From the NCBI GenBank assembly GCA_963971575.1, contig OZ020625.1, positions 22,222,992-22,286,991 on the forward strand: DNA of 64,000 bases, given 5' to 3'. Of the stretch, positions 10,804 through 21,829 are shown piece by piece (position 1 is the stretch's first letter; every line of letters starts with the position of its first letter). The notes beneath the pieces are model-generated. The model was given only the letters and a program-made list of their open reading frames with translations. It had not been told where the DNA came from and searched no databases. This stretch comes from Liopterus haemorrhoidalis. Its lineage: Eukaryota > Arthropoda > Insecta > Coleoptera > Dytiscidae. Both the position numbers and the translations under genes were made by a program.

Positions 10804-11884
10804 TTATTTCTTAAAAATAATATCGTCTAAATGTAGACCTTCGCGTTCTCGGCACTCATTTAATCGAACAGTAAAATTACTTATGACGTCTCGGCAGGTG
10901 GACTCAGGGATGGCTGCCATTTCGTGACGGATATTTTCTTTCAAATGCGCCAGTGAAGTCGGTTTATTGGCGTAAACTTTAGATTTAAGATAACCCCATA
11001 GTAAAAAGTCCATAGGGGTTAAATCTGGACTGCGTGGAGGCCAATTTATGTCACCTCTCCGGGAGATCAATTTGCGAAAGTCTCTGCCACGGCAGAGACA
11101 TATTGGACGTGTGTGAAGTTGCTCCGTCCTGTTGGAACCATGTTCTTTGGTTATAGCCAGGAAAATTTTGCAGTTCAGGTACCAAGAAGTTGTCTAACAT
11201 CTTCACATAACGCTCTGAATTCACTGTAACTGCACGCCCCCTTTTGTCTTCAAAAAAGTAAGGGCCGATAATTCCTCGCGCCGACGTCACAGCCCATACG
11301 GTCACTTTAGGCGAATGTAGGGGTTTCTGATGTTTGCGTTTCGGATTCGTTGCACTCCAGTAGCGGCAGTTCTGCTTATTTACATGGCCATTAAGATGAA
11401 AATGAGCTTCATCCGAAAACAAAATGTTGGTAAACGTTGAAAATCGCTCAATCACCTGATTTACGAAATTAAGCCTCTGATTGGCATCTTGAGGCTTTAA
11501 TTCTTGCACCAATTGAATTTTGTTGGGGTGCAGCTTTAGGTCTTTGTGCATAATGCGATGTAATGATGATCTATGCACATTTAAAGCACTTGCGCGCTTC
11601 CGAATTGAAAGGTTCGGGTCGTCACGAACAGACTGATTAACATTCTCCACGTTTTCTACCGTTCTTGATGACCTAGGTCGCCCGGATTTTGATTTATCCA
11701 GCGTTTTACCAGTCTCTTCAAACTTTTTAACCCAATGTCGAATGAGAGGAATGCTTGGCGCATCATTTAAGTGGCGAAAACCTCGAATACTGCAGAATTT
11801 TCTACGCGCTACAGTCGCCGAATCACCGTTTTTGTAAAACTCTCCCACGCATAACGCGCGGTCTGCTCCCGAGAAACGCTCCAT
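10804..11884 (-). pseudogene. mariner-type transposase, one frameshift
   Basis: The transposase would cut and paste the mariner element. The start is taken at MERFSGADRALC (ATG at 11884-11882), because the upstream part of the open frame is TIR and J1 sequence read in a chance fusion. The N-terminal 120 residues are helix-turn-helix type (WVKKFEETGKTLDKSKSGRP, then SLHRIMHKDLKLHPNKIQLV). The DDE/D core shows SDEAHFHLNGHVNKQN (first D), WFQQDGATSHTS (second D) and SPDLTPMDFLLWGYLKSKVY (third D), with roughly 34-36 residues between the last two. A single frameshift near 11080-11090, just after the second D, breaks it; the C-terminal part continues at 10804-11070. The total of about 360 residues suits the family. 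This HTH plus DDE arrangement is widespread in insect genomes. Confidence 0.9.
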
Positions 11885-12000
11885 AGCGACTGAATTCCCA
11901 AGAGCCAGGCTACCGATTGACATAACCCCCGCGCCCCTCGGATACGTTGCGTTCACGCAGTAAGCTAAATAAATATAAAATTTCTTTTGAGACACCTGTA

Positions 12001-13470
12001 TAACACCGAGATCTCTAATCGTGTCTGTTCGTGGTATAGTGCAGCCATTCATGGTATAATTGTACTCAATAGCCTCACGTTTTCTCGTAAAGCTCATAAC
12101 TTTGCATTTTGAGGTATTGAATGTTAAACCAGTAGCCTCACTCCACTCGCATATTTTGGTAAGATCGTTTTGCAGCTCGGTGCAGTGTGACCTGTTAGTA
12201 ATTTTGCAATATATTTTTATATCATCAGCAAACATTTCACACTCGCAGCTGCCCACAATGTTTGGAATGTTATTGACCACAAGAAGAAACAGTAAAGGCC
12301 CTAAATTACTCCCCTGTGGCACGCCACTGGTAGACGAGTAATTATTTCACCTGCAACCACCAAATTCAACATATTGTAAACGGCCACGCAAGTAGTTGTC
12401 GAACCAAGTGCAAGTGTTGGCAGAAAGTCCAAACTGATTTAATGCTTTGAGTAAATGATCGAATTTTATTTTGTCAAACACTTTAGTCATGTCAAGATAC
12501 ACAGCATCCACTTGAACCCCCTGATCTAGACAAGAAGCTATATAGTCAGTTATAGATAGCAAGTTTGTAACTGTTGATCGTCGCGGCATAAGATCATGCT
12601 GTTTTCTGCTGATGGCAGATGATACATGTTCAAACAGGTATTTATAAATAATTTGTTCAAATACTTTGACTGGGGCAGAGAGAATAGACACAGGTCTGTA
12701 ATTTTTTACTATTTTTTTATCACCACTCTTATGGATAGGGCATATTTTGGACATCTTCCACCTCGAGGGAAAAGTATTCATATCTAAAGATCTTTGAAAG
12801 ATTATTCGAAGTGGATGAGCCAATATATTACCACAACCCTTAAGTACATAGGGCGGTAACTGATCGGGCCCAGAAGATTTCTTTGGTTTTAACTTCTTTA
12901 TTGACCACTCAACATCAGCCAATGTAACTGTTTTGATATTCAAGCTACCAATATTACACATTACATCCATACTTCCTACGTTCTCACAATCGGTATCATC
13001 ACTATAAACAGAGGAAAAATAAGATGCAATAGCCTCAGCTATCTGTGAACTATCATCAAGAATTGTATTATCATCGTTTACTATACCTGACAGCACTTCT
13101 GATCTATTTCTACTTTTTACATAAGGCCAAAAAATTTTAGAATCGGTAGAAATAGAATCTTCCATGCCCTCAATATATTTCTGATGTTCTTGTTTAATTA
13201 AGCGTTTTAAAGATTTTCGCTTTTCAGAAAACATATTTTTGTGTTAGTTCACATCAGCATGACCTTGTTTCATTTTTTTATGGTGATACCTCTTTGCTTT
13301 TATAACTGACTTTATCTCAGGTGTGAACCAAGAAGGGTAGTAGTTCCTGCGTGGTATCATAACAGGAACGCACTCATCAAGAACATTATACAATACGTCA
13401 TAAAATTTATCCACCGCAATGTCGACATCACTAAAGTTATCTAAGAAATCTCAATTTATACTACTAATGC
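12001..13470 (-). pseudogene. J1 reverse transcriptase core
   Basis: This minus-strand stretch codes the J1 linker and reverse transcriptase. The frame at 12347-13234 shows KKSSGPDQLPPYVLKG, NYRPVSILSAPVKVFEQ and the motif A variant YLDMTKVFDKI. The frame continues past a single in-frame TGA (12344-12346) into PQGSNLGPLLFL and the catalytic FADD box (12001-12322). Upstream, 13235-13470 codes the endonuclease-RT linker (for example VMIPRRNYYPSWFTPEIKS) with two further stops. Relatively few lesions make this the best preserved part of J1. Confidence 0.85.
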
Positions 13471-13608
13471 CCGGTTGCAAGAATAAAGATAAATTCTCAG
13501 ATCAACTGTTCTCAAATCACCGTTGATACCAGATTAAATTTTAACACCATTGTTTGAATGCAAGATCAGTTGATTGTTCATTTCATAATTTTTACTGGGA
13601 CAACTAAT

Positions 13609-13823
13609 CAGGGGCGCACACAGATTTTTGGCTTGGAGGGGGGGTCGAATTATACATAATTTTTATAAACACAAAATTTCAATTTCAAGTGAAGAGCAAA
13701 AGAAAAGGTCCTCCTTTCTAAATTTTAAGTGAAGAGCAAAACAAAAAAAAAGGTCCTCACTTCTCATAGTACGGGCGGGGGGGGGGGGTCGGACCCCTTG
13801 GACACCCCTTGTGTGCACCCCTG
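13609..13823. mobile_element. hAT MITE with 8-bp duplication CAACTAAT
   Basis: A 215-base element starts CAGGGGCGCACAC and ends GTGTGCACCCCTG. The 8-base direct repeat CAACTAAT lies at 13601-13608 and 13824-13831, diagnostic for hAT insertions. The interior is G-rich and non-coding, with two diverged copies of AAGTGAAGAGCAAAA. Confidence 0.9.
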
Positions 13824-13941
13824 CAACTAATTGTGAATGAACTATTCTAACCTAAAATTTTATTCCATCTGTCAAATTGTTACACATAATTAGTATGTTA
13901 TTAGCTGAATATTAGTTTAAATATTTGTTATTAGTTTAAAT

Positions 13942-15169
13942 CAGTGATTCTTAAACGGGGCGCCAGCGCCCCTTTGTGGGCGGTTTGGAGGTCTGGCGGG
14001 GGGCGTTTTTAAATTTTTAGCATTTGGGGGGCGCTGCAAAAGTTCAAGTGGGCATTGTATCAATATAGAAAAATAAGGCATGTTCATTTGCTCAATTGTT
14101 GCGTACACTGCACACATAACCATTGTAAATAATTGTGTAGACGATCACGAATAACATATCGCGATCGGGTTACTACGTTGCGTCTGACTGTTTGGCTGTT
14201 GACAATTAGTGCCCGATATATTCGAAAAGATGAATGAAAATCTCCTGAATCTTCAAGGAAACAATATCAGCCTTATTAAAGCCAAAGGAGTTGTATTGAG
14301 CTTTATCAATAAACTCAAATTATATAAAAAATAATCTTTGTCGGCGAGAATACCATCAGTTTCCTTCTTTACAACAATTAAAAGAAGATACGCTCAAGAA
14401 TTCTGATTTGGAAACATACTGTAGCCACATGGACGCCCTTATCGAAGATATGATATTACGATTCAAAGACTTGCAGAAACTTGTGATACCAGCTTGGTTA
14501 ATTAATCCATTTTTATCAGACGTAGAAAGTCAGTCAAAATTTAAAAGAGCAGTTTATTGACCTACAAAATGATTGTGTAGCCAAAATAATATTCAATCAA
14601 TGTGATTATAATGCTTTTTGGGTTCGTTTTCGTCCTCACGCGTCCTCGTTACGCTCTTCTGTGGAAAGAAGTAAAATTACCCGTCATAGCATTTTCATCT
14701 TTTAGTAGAAAAGGGTTTTAGCGCACTAATGCATATATTGAAAAAATCACGAAATCGATTACAAATAAGCCAAAGAGGAGATTTGAGATTATGTTTGACT
14801 AAACTTGAACATTATATTACGAACTTGGTGCAATCACATGAGGCTCAAGGATCTCATTAACATTTTTTTTTAAATTTTTTTAATAAAAATTTTATATTGA
14901 ATTATTTACTTATTCTATTTAAATATTATTATACTGTTGTATGTGATATTAATATGACATAAAAGGCAATAAATACATAATGTGTATAAAAATAATAACG
15001 TGTTTTATTTCTATTTCTCATCATTTTTTATTTGTAGTAGGAAATTCATTGCATAAAATATATACCCTCATAGAGAAAAGTGTAAATTTTGTTTTTTGTG
15101 TGGAGGGGGCGGTGGATAATTTTACTGTGGTAAAGGGGGCGATTCTTTCAATACGGTTAAGAAACACTG
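13942..15169 (+). mobile_element. hAT transposon remnant (ZBED/SCAND3-like), 8-bp duplication GTTTAAAT
   Basis: The element starts CAGTGATTCTTAAAC and ends GTTAAGAAACACTG, an imperfect hAT-type inverted repeat. The direct repeat GTTTAAAT flanks it (13934-13941, 15170-15177). It carries a degraded transposase at 14230-14860. The left end contains a G+C-rich stretch (GGGGCGCCAGCGCCCC) that can form a hairpin. Confidence 0.88.
14230..14860 (+). pseudogene. hAT transposase remnant, ZBED5/SCAND3-like
   Basis: The reading starts at ATG 14230 (MNENLLNLQGNNISLIKAKG) and ends SHEAQGSH-like before a TAA at 14858-14860. Recognisable pieces are LVIPAWLINPFLSDVE and, near the end, SQRGDLRLCLTKLEHYITNL, typical of the C-terminal dimerisation region of hAT transposases of the ZBED5/SCAND3 type. 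Several stops and frameshifts are present, and the zinc-finger BED part and most of the catalytic core are missing. It cannot make an active transposase. Confidence 0.75.
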
Positions 15170-15830
15170 GTTTAAATATTAGTTTATTAGTTCGTTTATT
15201 TACTATCAATAGTTTTGTTACACTAAAATAATTTAGTTTGTTTCTTTCATTTTAGTTAATACAGATATATTTCTTCATATTTTGTATTAGATTAGCATTG
15301 CCTGTTAGTTGCTTGATTAAAATTAAATTAATTTTTTCCATTATTTTATACTTAAATAGATTTTCTTCTCTTCATATTATTTTTTATACATTTTCTTACA
15401 CATTATTTTACTTTTTATACATTTTCTTATACATTATTTATAGGTATTAATAATTAATACATTCTAAAACTGTGTTTTTTTTTAGGTTAATTTTTTTAAC
15501 TTGTAACTTTTTATTACCTAAAACAAAAATTACCCTGTCCATATCTTCAATAAATATGTTGTGCTTATATTACAGTATAAAAATGATTTAAAATAGGGTA
15601 AACGATAATAAAAATGTTTCAAAACGAGATCTATGTCATACATCAAAATATTTAACATAAAATGGTGGTAGGAATTTGGCTTGATCTCGACTTGATCGGT
15701 GAATTTTCGGGTATCAATTTATTCCGCGATCAATAGGTAATTTGTATTCTTGCAATAGTTTGATACACGATTTGATGCAAATCAACGTTGATCGGATATC
15801 AAGCCATTTGATCCTGATTCTTGCAACCGG

Positions 15831-16197
15831 GTATAAGTTTAGTGTAAAGTTTTAAAAAATCCGCGCATTTAAAGTTATATTGCTTATCAATATCTTGTCC
15901 CTGTTTAACTGCTAATATTGGATCTGTATTCTTTTCTACAGTTAAACTAGAAATATTGGTCAAGACAAGATCTAAAGTTTTATTGAACGGGTTACAAATA
16001 TTATTCAAACTCCGCAGGTTGTAAAAGTTAATATTATTTTTAACTTGTAACGTAGAATTATCACAATGAACGGTGCCAGTGAGAAATTCTGGGTTTACAT
16101 CTAGATTGAAGTCACCCACTATTACTATACTAGTGCACCCGTTGCCAACTGTGTTAAACAAACAAATCATTACCTTAATGTGGAACTTGCTCGACAC
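15831..16197 (-). pseudogene. J1 endonuclease C-terminal part
   Basis: On the minus strand the frame codes part of an APE-type endonuclease domain: IVIVGDFNLDVNPEFL (the GDFN catalytic motif) and LDLVLTNISSLTVEKN. The motif expected near the end, S-D-H, is not recognisable. The frame ends at the CCGG-flanked transposon, on whose far side the linker continues (13235-13470). Confidence 0.75.
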
Positions 16198-16303
16198 CTC
16201 AGACTTCTTTCTCTATCCATACGCCTAACTTCATCCAAAAAAAATTAAATTGAATCAACTCTTCGCGTATTATTAAAAACTGGACAAATAATGAGTATGG
16301 GGT

Positions 16304-16757
16304 AGATTTACAATATCCCACTGAACACTGCGCATGCGTCACACACACGTCATTTGTTCAATATACAGAGATTCTAAACAGGTGGGACTGTGCAGAACTT
16401 TTAAAACACAATTTATTTTTAGGTGGTTTATATATAAAAAAAAAAAAAACAGTTATCAACCATAACCTAAGATAGTGCTTTTCAGGTGAATCACTGTCCC
16501 TGGCCCTGCACAGAACAATTAAAATACAATTTATTTTTAGGTGGTTTATAAAAAAAAAATAAATAAACAGTTATCAACCATAACGTAAGATAGTGCTTTT
16601 AAGGTGAATCTAACCTAAAGTAAAAGGTAAATGATATTTTAATGTGATAAATAAACAGAAACCATTGTTTTAGAGCCACTGATAATTCTTGAATTATTTA
16701 ATGTAGTCGTTATGTGCTGCCATCTGTATAGAGTTTGCAGTGGGATATTGTAAATCT
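16304..16757. mobile_element. MITE with 20-bp perfect TIRs and an internal tandem duplication
   Basis: AGATTTACAATATCCCACTG at 16304-16323 is repeated inverted at 16738-16757. Between them a block of roughly 110 bases (ACAGTTATCAACCATAAC and flanks) occurs twice, at about 16390-16500 and 16505-16610. No target duplication is clear and nothing is coded. It lies between two pieces of retroelement endonuclease. Confidence 0.75.
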
Positions 16758-17457
16758 TGTCCTAGAAATCGTAGAAACAGGGCCGGCTCAGAGGTCGGGA
16801 CTTCTATAATTCTAACAATTATTAGTAGCTAGGGCAAGTTTTTGACACCAAATGCATTATTTTCCCGAGGCCCCGCAAAACCCACAGCCACTGCGTAGAA
16901 ATAAAAAAAAAATAAAGCATTGAAAAAATAATAATAAAGAAAAAAAAACAAATTTTTCTTACTTACTTTCATTAAAACCAAATATTTTTTAAAATAATTA
17001 TTTTTCTGCTAATAATAGTTTTAATCAAAAATGTCGAATATCACGGAAGGATAACGATTTTCTGTGTTTTGTTTCGTAAAAAAACGATCCGTGTATTTCA
17101 CAACTAAATTAATAATTGTGAAGTGATTTTTTAATGAAAAAAACAACTCTCATTTTTACTAATTTATTGTCAACACTCAAAACAAAAATTCACAGTACAC
17201 TACTGTCCAATACATAAATTAATATATAATAACTCTAAAATCAGAAATTATAAAAAGTGTTCGTAGAATATTCACTATTATTGCATCTTATAATAATTAT
17301 AAACAGTGTTCGTAGAAAATTCACTATTATTGCATCAACAATATATTTTAAACAATTTTGACATAAATAATTAACATATGCGCGCCTCTATCGGGGAATG
17401 AAGAAACGACCGGTCGAACATACCATAGACGAACATACGAACATACAAACAGGCGAA
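16758..17457. other. No gene; short tandem duplication at 17242-17338
   Basis: Nothing codes here. A unit of about 50 bases containing GTGTTCGTAGAA and ATTCACTATTATTGCATC occurs twice in tandem at 17242-17338. CAGGGCCGGCTCAGAGG at 16779 looks like a hAT end but no partner end was found. Confidence 0.4.
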
Positions 17458-17645
17458 TTATATTATAGGATCATTTGTGATAACATCTGAATAAGAATCT
17501 AATATATCAAAAAAGAGTTTATACTGATCACATGTAGTTCTTGGCGGAAAGTAAACACAACATATAAAGATTGTTTTTCTATCATTGTACAATTTAATCA
17601 GTTTATACTCAATCGGGGAAACAGGTCTAGTAATATCAACAGACT

Positions 17646-17650
<5 letters not shown>
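17458..17650 (-). pseudogene. Endonuclease fragment, probably the N-terminal side of J1
   Basis: The minus-strand frame codes YKLIKLYNDRKTIFICCVYF and DQYKLFFDILDSYSDV, the middle of an APE-type endonuclease of a non-LTR element. Its position and order fit J1, whose next part starts at 16197, but the intervening MITE and unexplained DNA prevent a clean join. The YIYIYI stretch at the start of the open frame is microsatellite. Confidence 0.55.

Positions 17651-17715
<65 letters not shown>
17651..17715. repeat. (TA)n microsatellite, likely J2 tail
   Basis: About 62 bases of pure TA repeat pass into TACATATACATACATG. It lies where the 3' end of J2 would meet the endonuclease fragment, so it may be the J2 3' tail or a microsatellite at its target. 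Confidence 0.8.
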
Positions 17716-17718
<3 letters not shown>

Positions 17719-20044
17719 CATACATGTGTATGTATATACTAAATACAGGGAATAACTGTTAAATTACAATTAGTAAATTCTTCAATGGTATATAGTGCCT
17801 TTTCTGCTAAGAATGATTTCAATCTGGTTCTTAATTAATTTCTTGATAATTTTCTTAGTTGTACTGGAATTTTATTATACAGTCTATACCCTGTATGTAG
17901 TGTAGCTGTTGTTTTCAGTCATGTAAATGGTATCCTTATTTGCTCTCTGGTCCTGGTTCCATAGTTGTGCACCTGCGACACCTTACGAGTCTCACCAAAA
18001 TGTTCATGAACTTGCAGCACATGTTGTAGAATGTAGATACTGGGTAGGGTGAGAATTCTATTATTTATGAATAGAGGCTTGCAGTGTGTATGACTGTTAA
18101 CTCCTTCTATCGCTCGTATCGCTTTTTTTTGCAATATAAATATCTTGGGTGTGTGAGCCGAATTTCCCCACGCAATCAGTGCATATGAGATCAGTGAATG
18201 AAACAGAGCAAAATAAGCTACTCTCCCAGCTGCTGCAGTTACGCATTTTGATATGCGCCTAATGGCAAAGATTGCTGTTGATAGTCTCTGAGATAGCTGT
18301 TCTATTTGTGGTAGCCAAGTAAGGCGCGAGTCAAGTGTAACTCCTAGGAACCGTGCTCTTTTAGATTCGGCTTCTAATCTTCTAAAAGTGAAGAAACGCA
18401 GTAGCATTGTTTTATCTTCATTTAAACATAATTCATTTGCATTGAACCACTCTTTAGATGTTATCATAAGATCTTCGATATCGTCTCTTGTTGCTATTGA
18501 AGTATCATCTGCGTATTGTATCACATGGCAGTTATGCAAGTTATTAGAAAAGTCATTTATGTACAATATAAAGAATAATGGTCCCAGTATTGAGCCTTGC
18601 AGAATATCTCTATTTGATATCTTTATTGGACTACATTGTCCACCACATTCCACAGTTTGTTGCCTGTTCTGTAGATATGAAGTGATCAATTGACTTGGTT
18701 GTCCTCGAAGACCATAGTGATTTAACTTCTCTAAAAGTAAGGCGTGTGACATACAGTCGAATACTTTACTCAAATCGCATAATAATAAACTACAGTCTCC
18801 ATGATTTTCATTAAGTTGAATATTGCATCCTTCGTTCCTTTGTTTTTACGAAATCCATATTGATGTTCGTAGAAAATGTCTTTTTTCTCAATATAGTTAC
18901 ATATTCTTTCTGCAATTATAGATTCAATAACCTTTGAAAAGACAGGAAGTACCGTTATTGGCCTGTAATTCGTTGGATTTTTAGAGTTTCCTTTTTTATA
19001 TATTGGAACTATATTTTCTGCTTTCAATTTTTCTGGAAAGACTCCCATCTCAATACATGAGTTTATTATATCTGTAAGGGGCATAGCTATATCTGCTACC
19101 AATTTCATTGTGTACTGAGACCGTAGATGTCTGTGGTTTTTTTGCTTTTTAATCGATTGATGTGAAAAATTACTTCTTTTTCTGTGGTAGGTTCCATGAA
19201 CATGGATGTAAACTCAGTATTAATCTCCATATTTTCCATAGGGTCAGTATTAGTAGCAGGTATATCTGCCAGTAGCTGTTCAATTATGTTTGGAAAAAAG
19301 TCACTGAATTCTTCACAATCCGGCATATCTGTGGGCTTATTCCGTTTCTGGCGACATGTTTCTTGATTTATTGATCCATATTTTTTTCTGTTGGTTTTCT
19401 GCAATGTTTATCGACTCCAATTTAGTTTGTCGCCTTTCTTCTTCACAGTGGTTAGTATATCTCTTTTTATATTGCTGATATATTTCAAATATCTTATCAT
19501 TTTTTGTTTGTACGAATGCTTCATAGATTAGATTTAAAGTCTCTTTCATTTGAAATGTAACATTATTCTGTACTATGTTGCGTTTGTTAGTGACATTTAG
19601 TTTTCTGTTTGGAAAAGCTTTTTCAAAGTGAAATAAGAAAGTATTTAAGAAATCATTTAATTTCTTATTTGGATCTGTCTTTTCTAATATTGTTTTCCAT
19701 TCTTCTTGTTGTATGTAGTTGTAGAATTGGTGCCGGTTATAAGTACTATAATTTCTTTGGGTTGTTGTGTTATTTTCATTTTCATGGGGACAATTTTCTA
19801 CCGGTATCATAATTAGTTGCGCTCTGTGATCTGCAACGTGTTCTACCCAGGTCGTCTGATTGAAGTAATCGCAGTTTGAGAATATATTATCTATGCATGA
19901 TTCACATGTTTTTGATATTCTTGTTGGTTCGAAAATTGTCTGATGTAAGCCAAAGCTTGCCAATAGATTGAGGAAGGCCTGTCGGTTACCTGATTTTATT
20001 AATAATTCAATATTTACATCTCCCGAAAGACAGAATATCTTCAC
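17716..20044 (-). pseudogene. J2: Jockey/CR1-like retrotransposon, endonuclease C-terminus to 3' end
   Basis: Four overlapping minus-strand frames follow in the order of a non-LTR ORF2. 19337-20044 begins with the endonuclease motif LSGDVNIELL and runs through the linker. 19105-19404 and 18770-19108 carry the start of the reverse transcriptase (NYRPITVLPVFSKVIES, HQYGFRKNKGTKDA). 17919-18773 carries LQGSILGPLFFILYIND, the YADD catalytic box and the C-terminal region (WGNSAHTPKIFILQKKAIRA). Frameshifts near 18772, 19106 and about 19350-19400 break it. It is truncated at about 20045 in the endonuclease. The catalytic residues are intact, so decay is modest. Confidence 0.87.
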
Positions 20045-20784
20045 AATGTTCTAAGATATCATATTATCAACTAGCCAATGTTTGGCGTTCTTTTTATGAG
20101 AGATTAGGTTATTTTTTGACAGGAAATGGAGACATTTTTGAACATTTAATATAAATATCATTGTAAATCCGCTATTTCTCCGGTATTATTATAATGAAAT
20201 ATTCTTTTGTTTCAATTTGTGTGTTATATTTATTATTACCTTTAAAAAAGCAACTTATACTTTTAAGTGCGCAGTTAATATTCGGTGTATAACTACATGT
20301 AAAGAAAAACATAAAAAGTTAAATCCTAAAATTCTCCAAATTTGTCGACAGATGACTTTGAAAAACTCTAAAGATGTCGCTAATCCCAAATGCAGATTTC
20401 TTGTCGCTAAACGTCCTCTCAAATACCCTAGATTTGGCGACTCTTCCCCGTCGTTGGCAACACTGCTTAATTCTTTAAATGTTACAGATCTAAATAATAT
20501 TCTTGATGTGTAATCATTATTTTTTCTTATTAATACTTTTTTTTTTATTGAACCCGTGTAACTTTATCAGATTATATATTTAACATTGATAAGAACACTG
20601 TTACTGAACACTGTTCATTGGTGTTGCTTCTTCGAAGTCAATTTGTTTTATGTTTCTCTATGTATCTGATGTATCTTATAAAACTGTGTATAATGTAAAG
20701 AAAAATATGAAATAAATTATTATTATTATTATTTAAATATAACACATATCGAACCATCTTGAAATCAGATCTAGGTAATATTAA
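20045..20784 (+). repeat. Unassigned flank with a non-LTR-like 3' tail at 20695-20733
   Basis: GAAATAAATTATTATTATTA at about 20710-20733 looks like the ATT-repeat tail of a plus-strand non-LTR element, but no coding part precedes it. The inverted word GTTGGCAACACTG at 20453-20468 pairs with the family noted at 3138. The 98-residue open frame at 20217-20513 has no recognisable motif. Confidence 0.35.
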
Positions 20785-20959
20785 AAAATTGATGTAAAGT
20801 GTGAATTTTCACATATTTCAGGGTTTCGCAGGTATTTATTAACTGTGTGATGATTATTTGGGATGCCAAAACAAATTTTATGTCAAAATATTTTTTTATG
20901 AATTTTAATTCGAATGCCTAATACCATTATTTAAGTTTCTAAATATGTGCAGTATTTTT

Positions 20960-21495
20960 AAACAGTTCTAACCATTTTTTCTTTTATTCTCATAGATTAC
21001 ACTAGTTGTTTGATTTTAACTTATTAATTTTCCTATTCAAACTTGATTAGTTCACGGATTATTTTTTCTCTAAGTTCAATGACTTCTCACATTATGTGGA
21101 CGATCTATTTTATTTATCAGACCAATTTATTTTATTTTGTGACTTTTTAACCTAGGTATGTAAAAATCTTAATTTGTGATTTATTGTATTATTATTTTAT
21201 TTATCTATTTATTTATTTATTTTCATCTTTTAACATTACCATAATTTTCACATTTAGTTGTAGTTAGATATTGATAAATTGATATTGTAAAATTAATTTC
21301 TTATACTTTATATTGTAAAACTAATTGTATCATCTTAAATTATAGCTATATTTTCATTCTAGCTCTGATGAAGATTTAATATTAAATCGAAACGTTAGCG
21401 AAGTTAAAATATTGTTTTAATTTTAATTTCTGACCAGTCCGAATACCATTATTTCCTCATCTTATTATATTTTACGGACGTAACCATCTAATTCA
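20960..21495 (+). mobile_element. Inserted element with 9-bp duplication; Penelope-like terminal piece
   Basis: The 536-base insert is flanked by AGTATTTTT (20951-20959, 21496-21504), which occurs once in copy 1 of the surrounding repeat. It codes nothing. It contains CTGATGA and GAAAC boxes around a palindromic stem, a layout known from hammerhead ribozymes in the terminal repeats of Penelope-like retroelements. That assignment is inference. Confidence 0.5.
21359..21398 (+). ncRNA. Hammerhead-ribozyme-like core
   Basis: CTGATGA (21365-21371), a palindrome GATTTAATATTAAATC that could be stem II (21373-21388), and GAAAC (21389-21393) follow in hammerhead order. The flanks CTAGC and GTTAG pair with each other, which is not the pairing of a canonical three-way hammerhead, and I found no clear cleavage-site strand. 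It may be a decayed or minimal motif. Confidence 0.35.
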
Positions 21496-21753
21496 AGTAT
21501 TTTTTTTTTATATAGCAAGGTTCATTAAGATTTTGAAAATTGCGCCTATGGCTTCCATTGGTTGCTTAAATCATAAGCCTCGCCCTCTGATACCTTCAAA
21601 TATAGAATTAAATTATAATTTCAACACTTCCCACTGGTTATTAAATTTACGCTTATAAAAATTAAATGCAACATTTACCAAAATATAACTAGAATTTTGA
21701 CAAAATAATTTAAACAAAATAAAAATGCAAAAAAAAACTGAAAAAATAAAAAT

Positions 21754-21829
21754 TGACGTGAATCGAACACAGTTTCTTACAGTAGTTTCAACTCACTAAG
21801 CGACAACGCTACCACTGTGCTATACAGGA
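21754..21829 (-). other. tRNA-like segment, different from that in copy 1
   Basis: On the minus strand TAGCACAGTGGTAGCG (box A-like) precedes GTGTTCGATTCACG (box B-like) by about 35 bases. The flanks are homologous to those of 10114-10188, but the tRNA-like body is a different sequence. A cloverleaf is not convincing, so I call it tRNA-like only. Confidence 0.45.

Larger units (their letters stand above)
9624..11998 (-). mobile_element. mariner-type DNA transposon inserted in J1
   Basis: The terminal inverted repeats CAAGGTGTCTCAAAAGAAAT (9624) and CAGGTGTCTCAAAAGAAAT (reverse complement ending 11998) are flanked by TA (9622-9623, 11999-12000), the Tc1/mariner target. The transposase lies at 10804-11884 on the minus strand, with about 115 bases between it and the upstream TIR. 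A foreign GACA-type repeat sits between the transposase and the downstream TIR. Without the mariner, J1 reads on from DLGVI to FDSQMTF. Confidence 0.85.
13475..15826. mobile_element. TIR DNA transposon with CCGG target duplication, inserted in J1
   Basis: The ends TTGCAAGAAT (13475) and ATTCTTGCAA (15826) are inverted repeats, flanked on both sides by CCGG (13471-13474, 15827-15830). J1 without it would read across one CCGG. The duplication could instead be part of a palindromic CCGG terminus. Minus its two internal hAT insertions the element is about 0.9 kb and codes nothing. The superfamily is not recognised. Confidence 0.7.

Noticed and set aside
11885..12000. The 423-residue frame at 11051-12322 as one fusion protein of reverse transcriptase and transposase
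   Set aside because: TIR and TA duplication at 11998-12000 show two elements joined by insertion; the open reading across the joint is chance.
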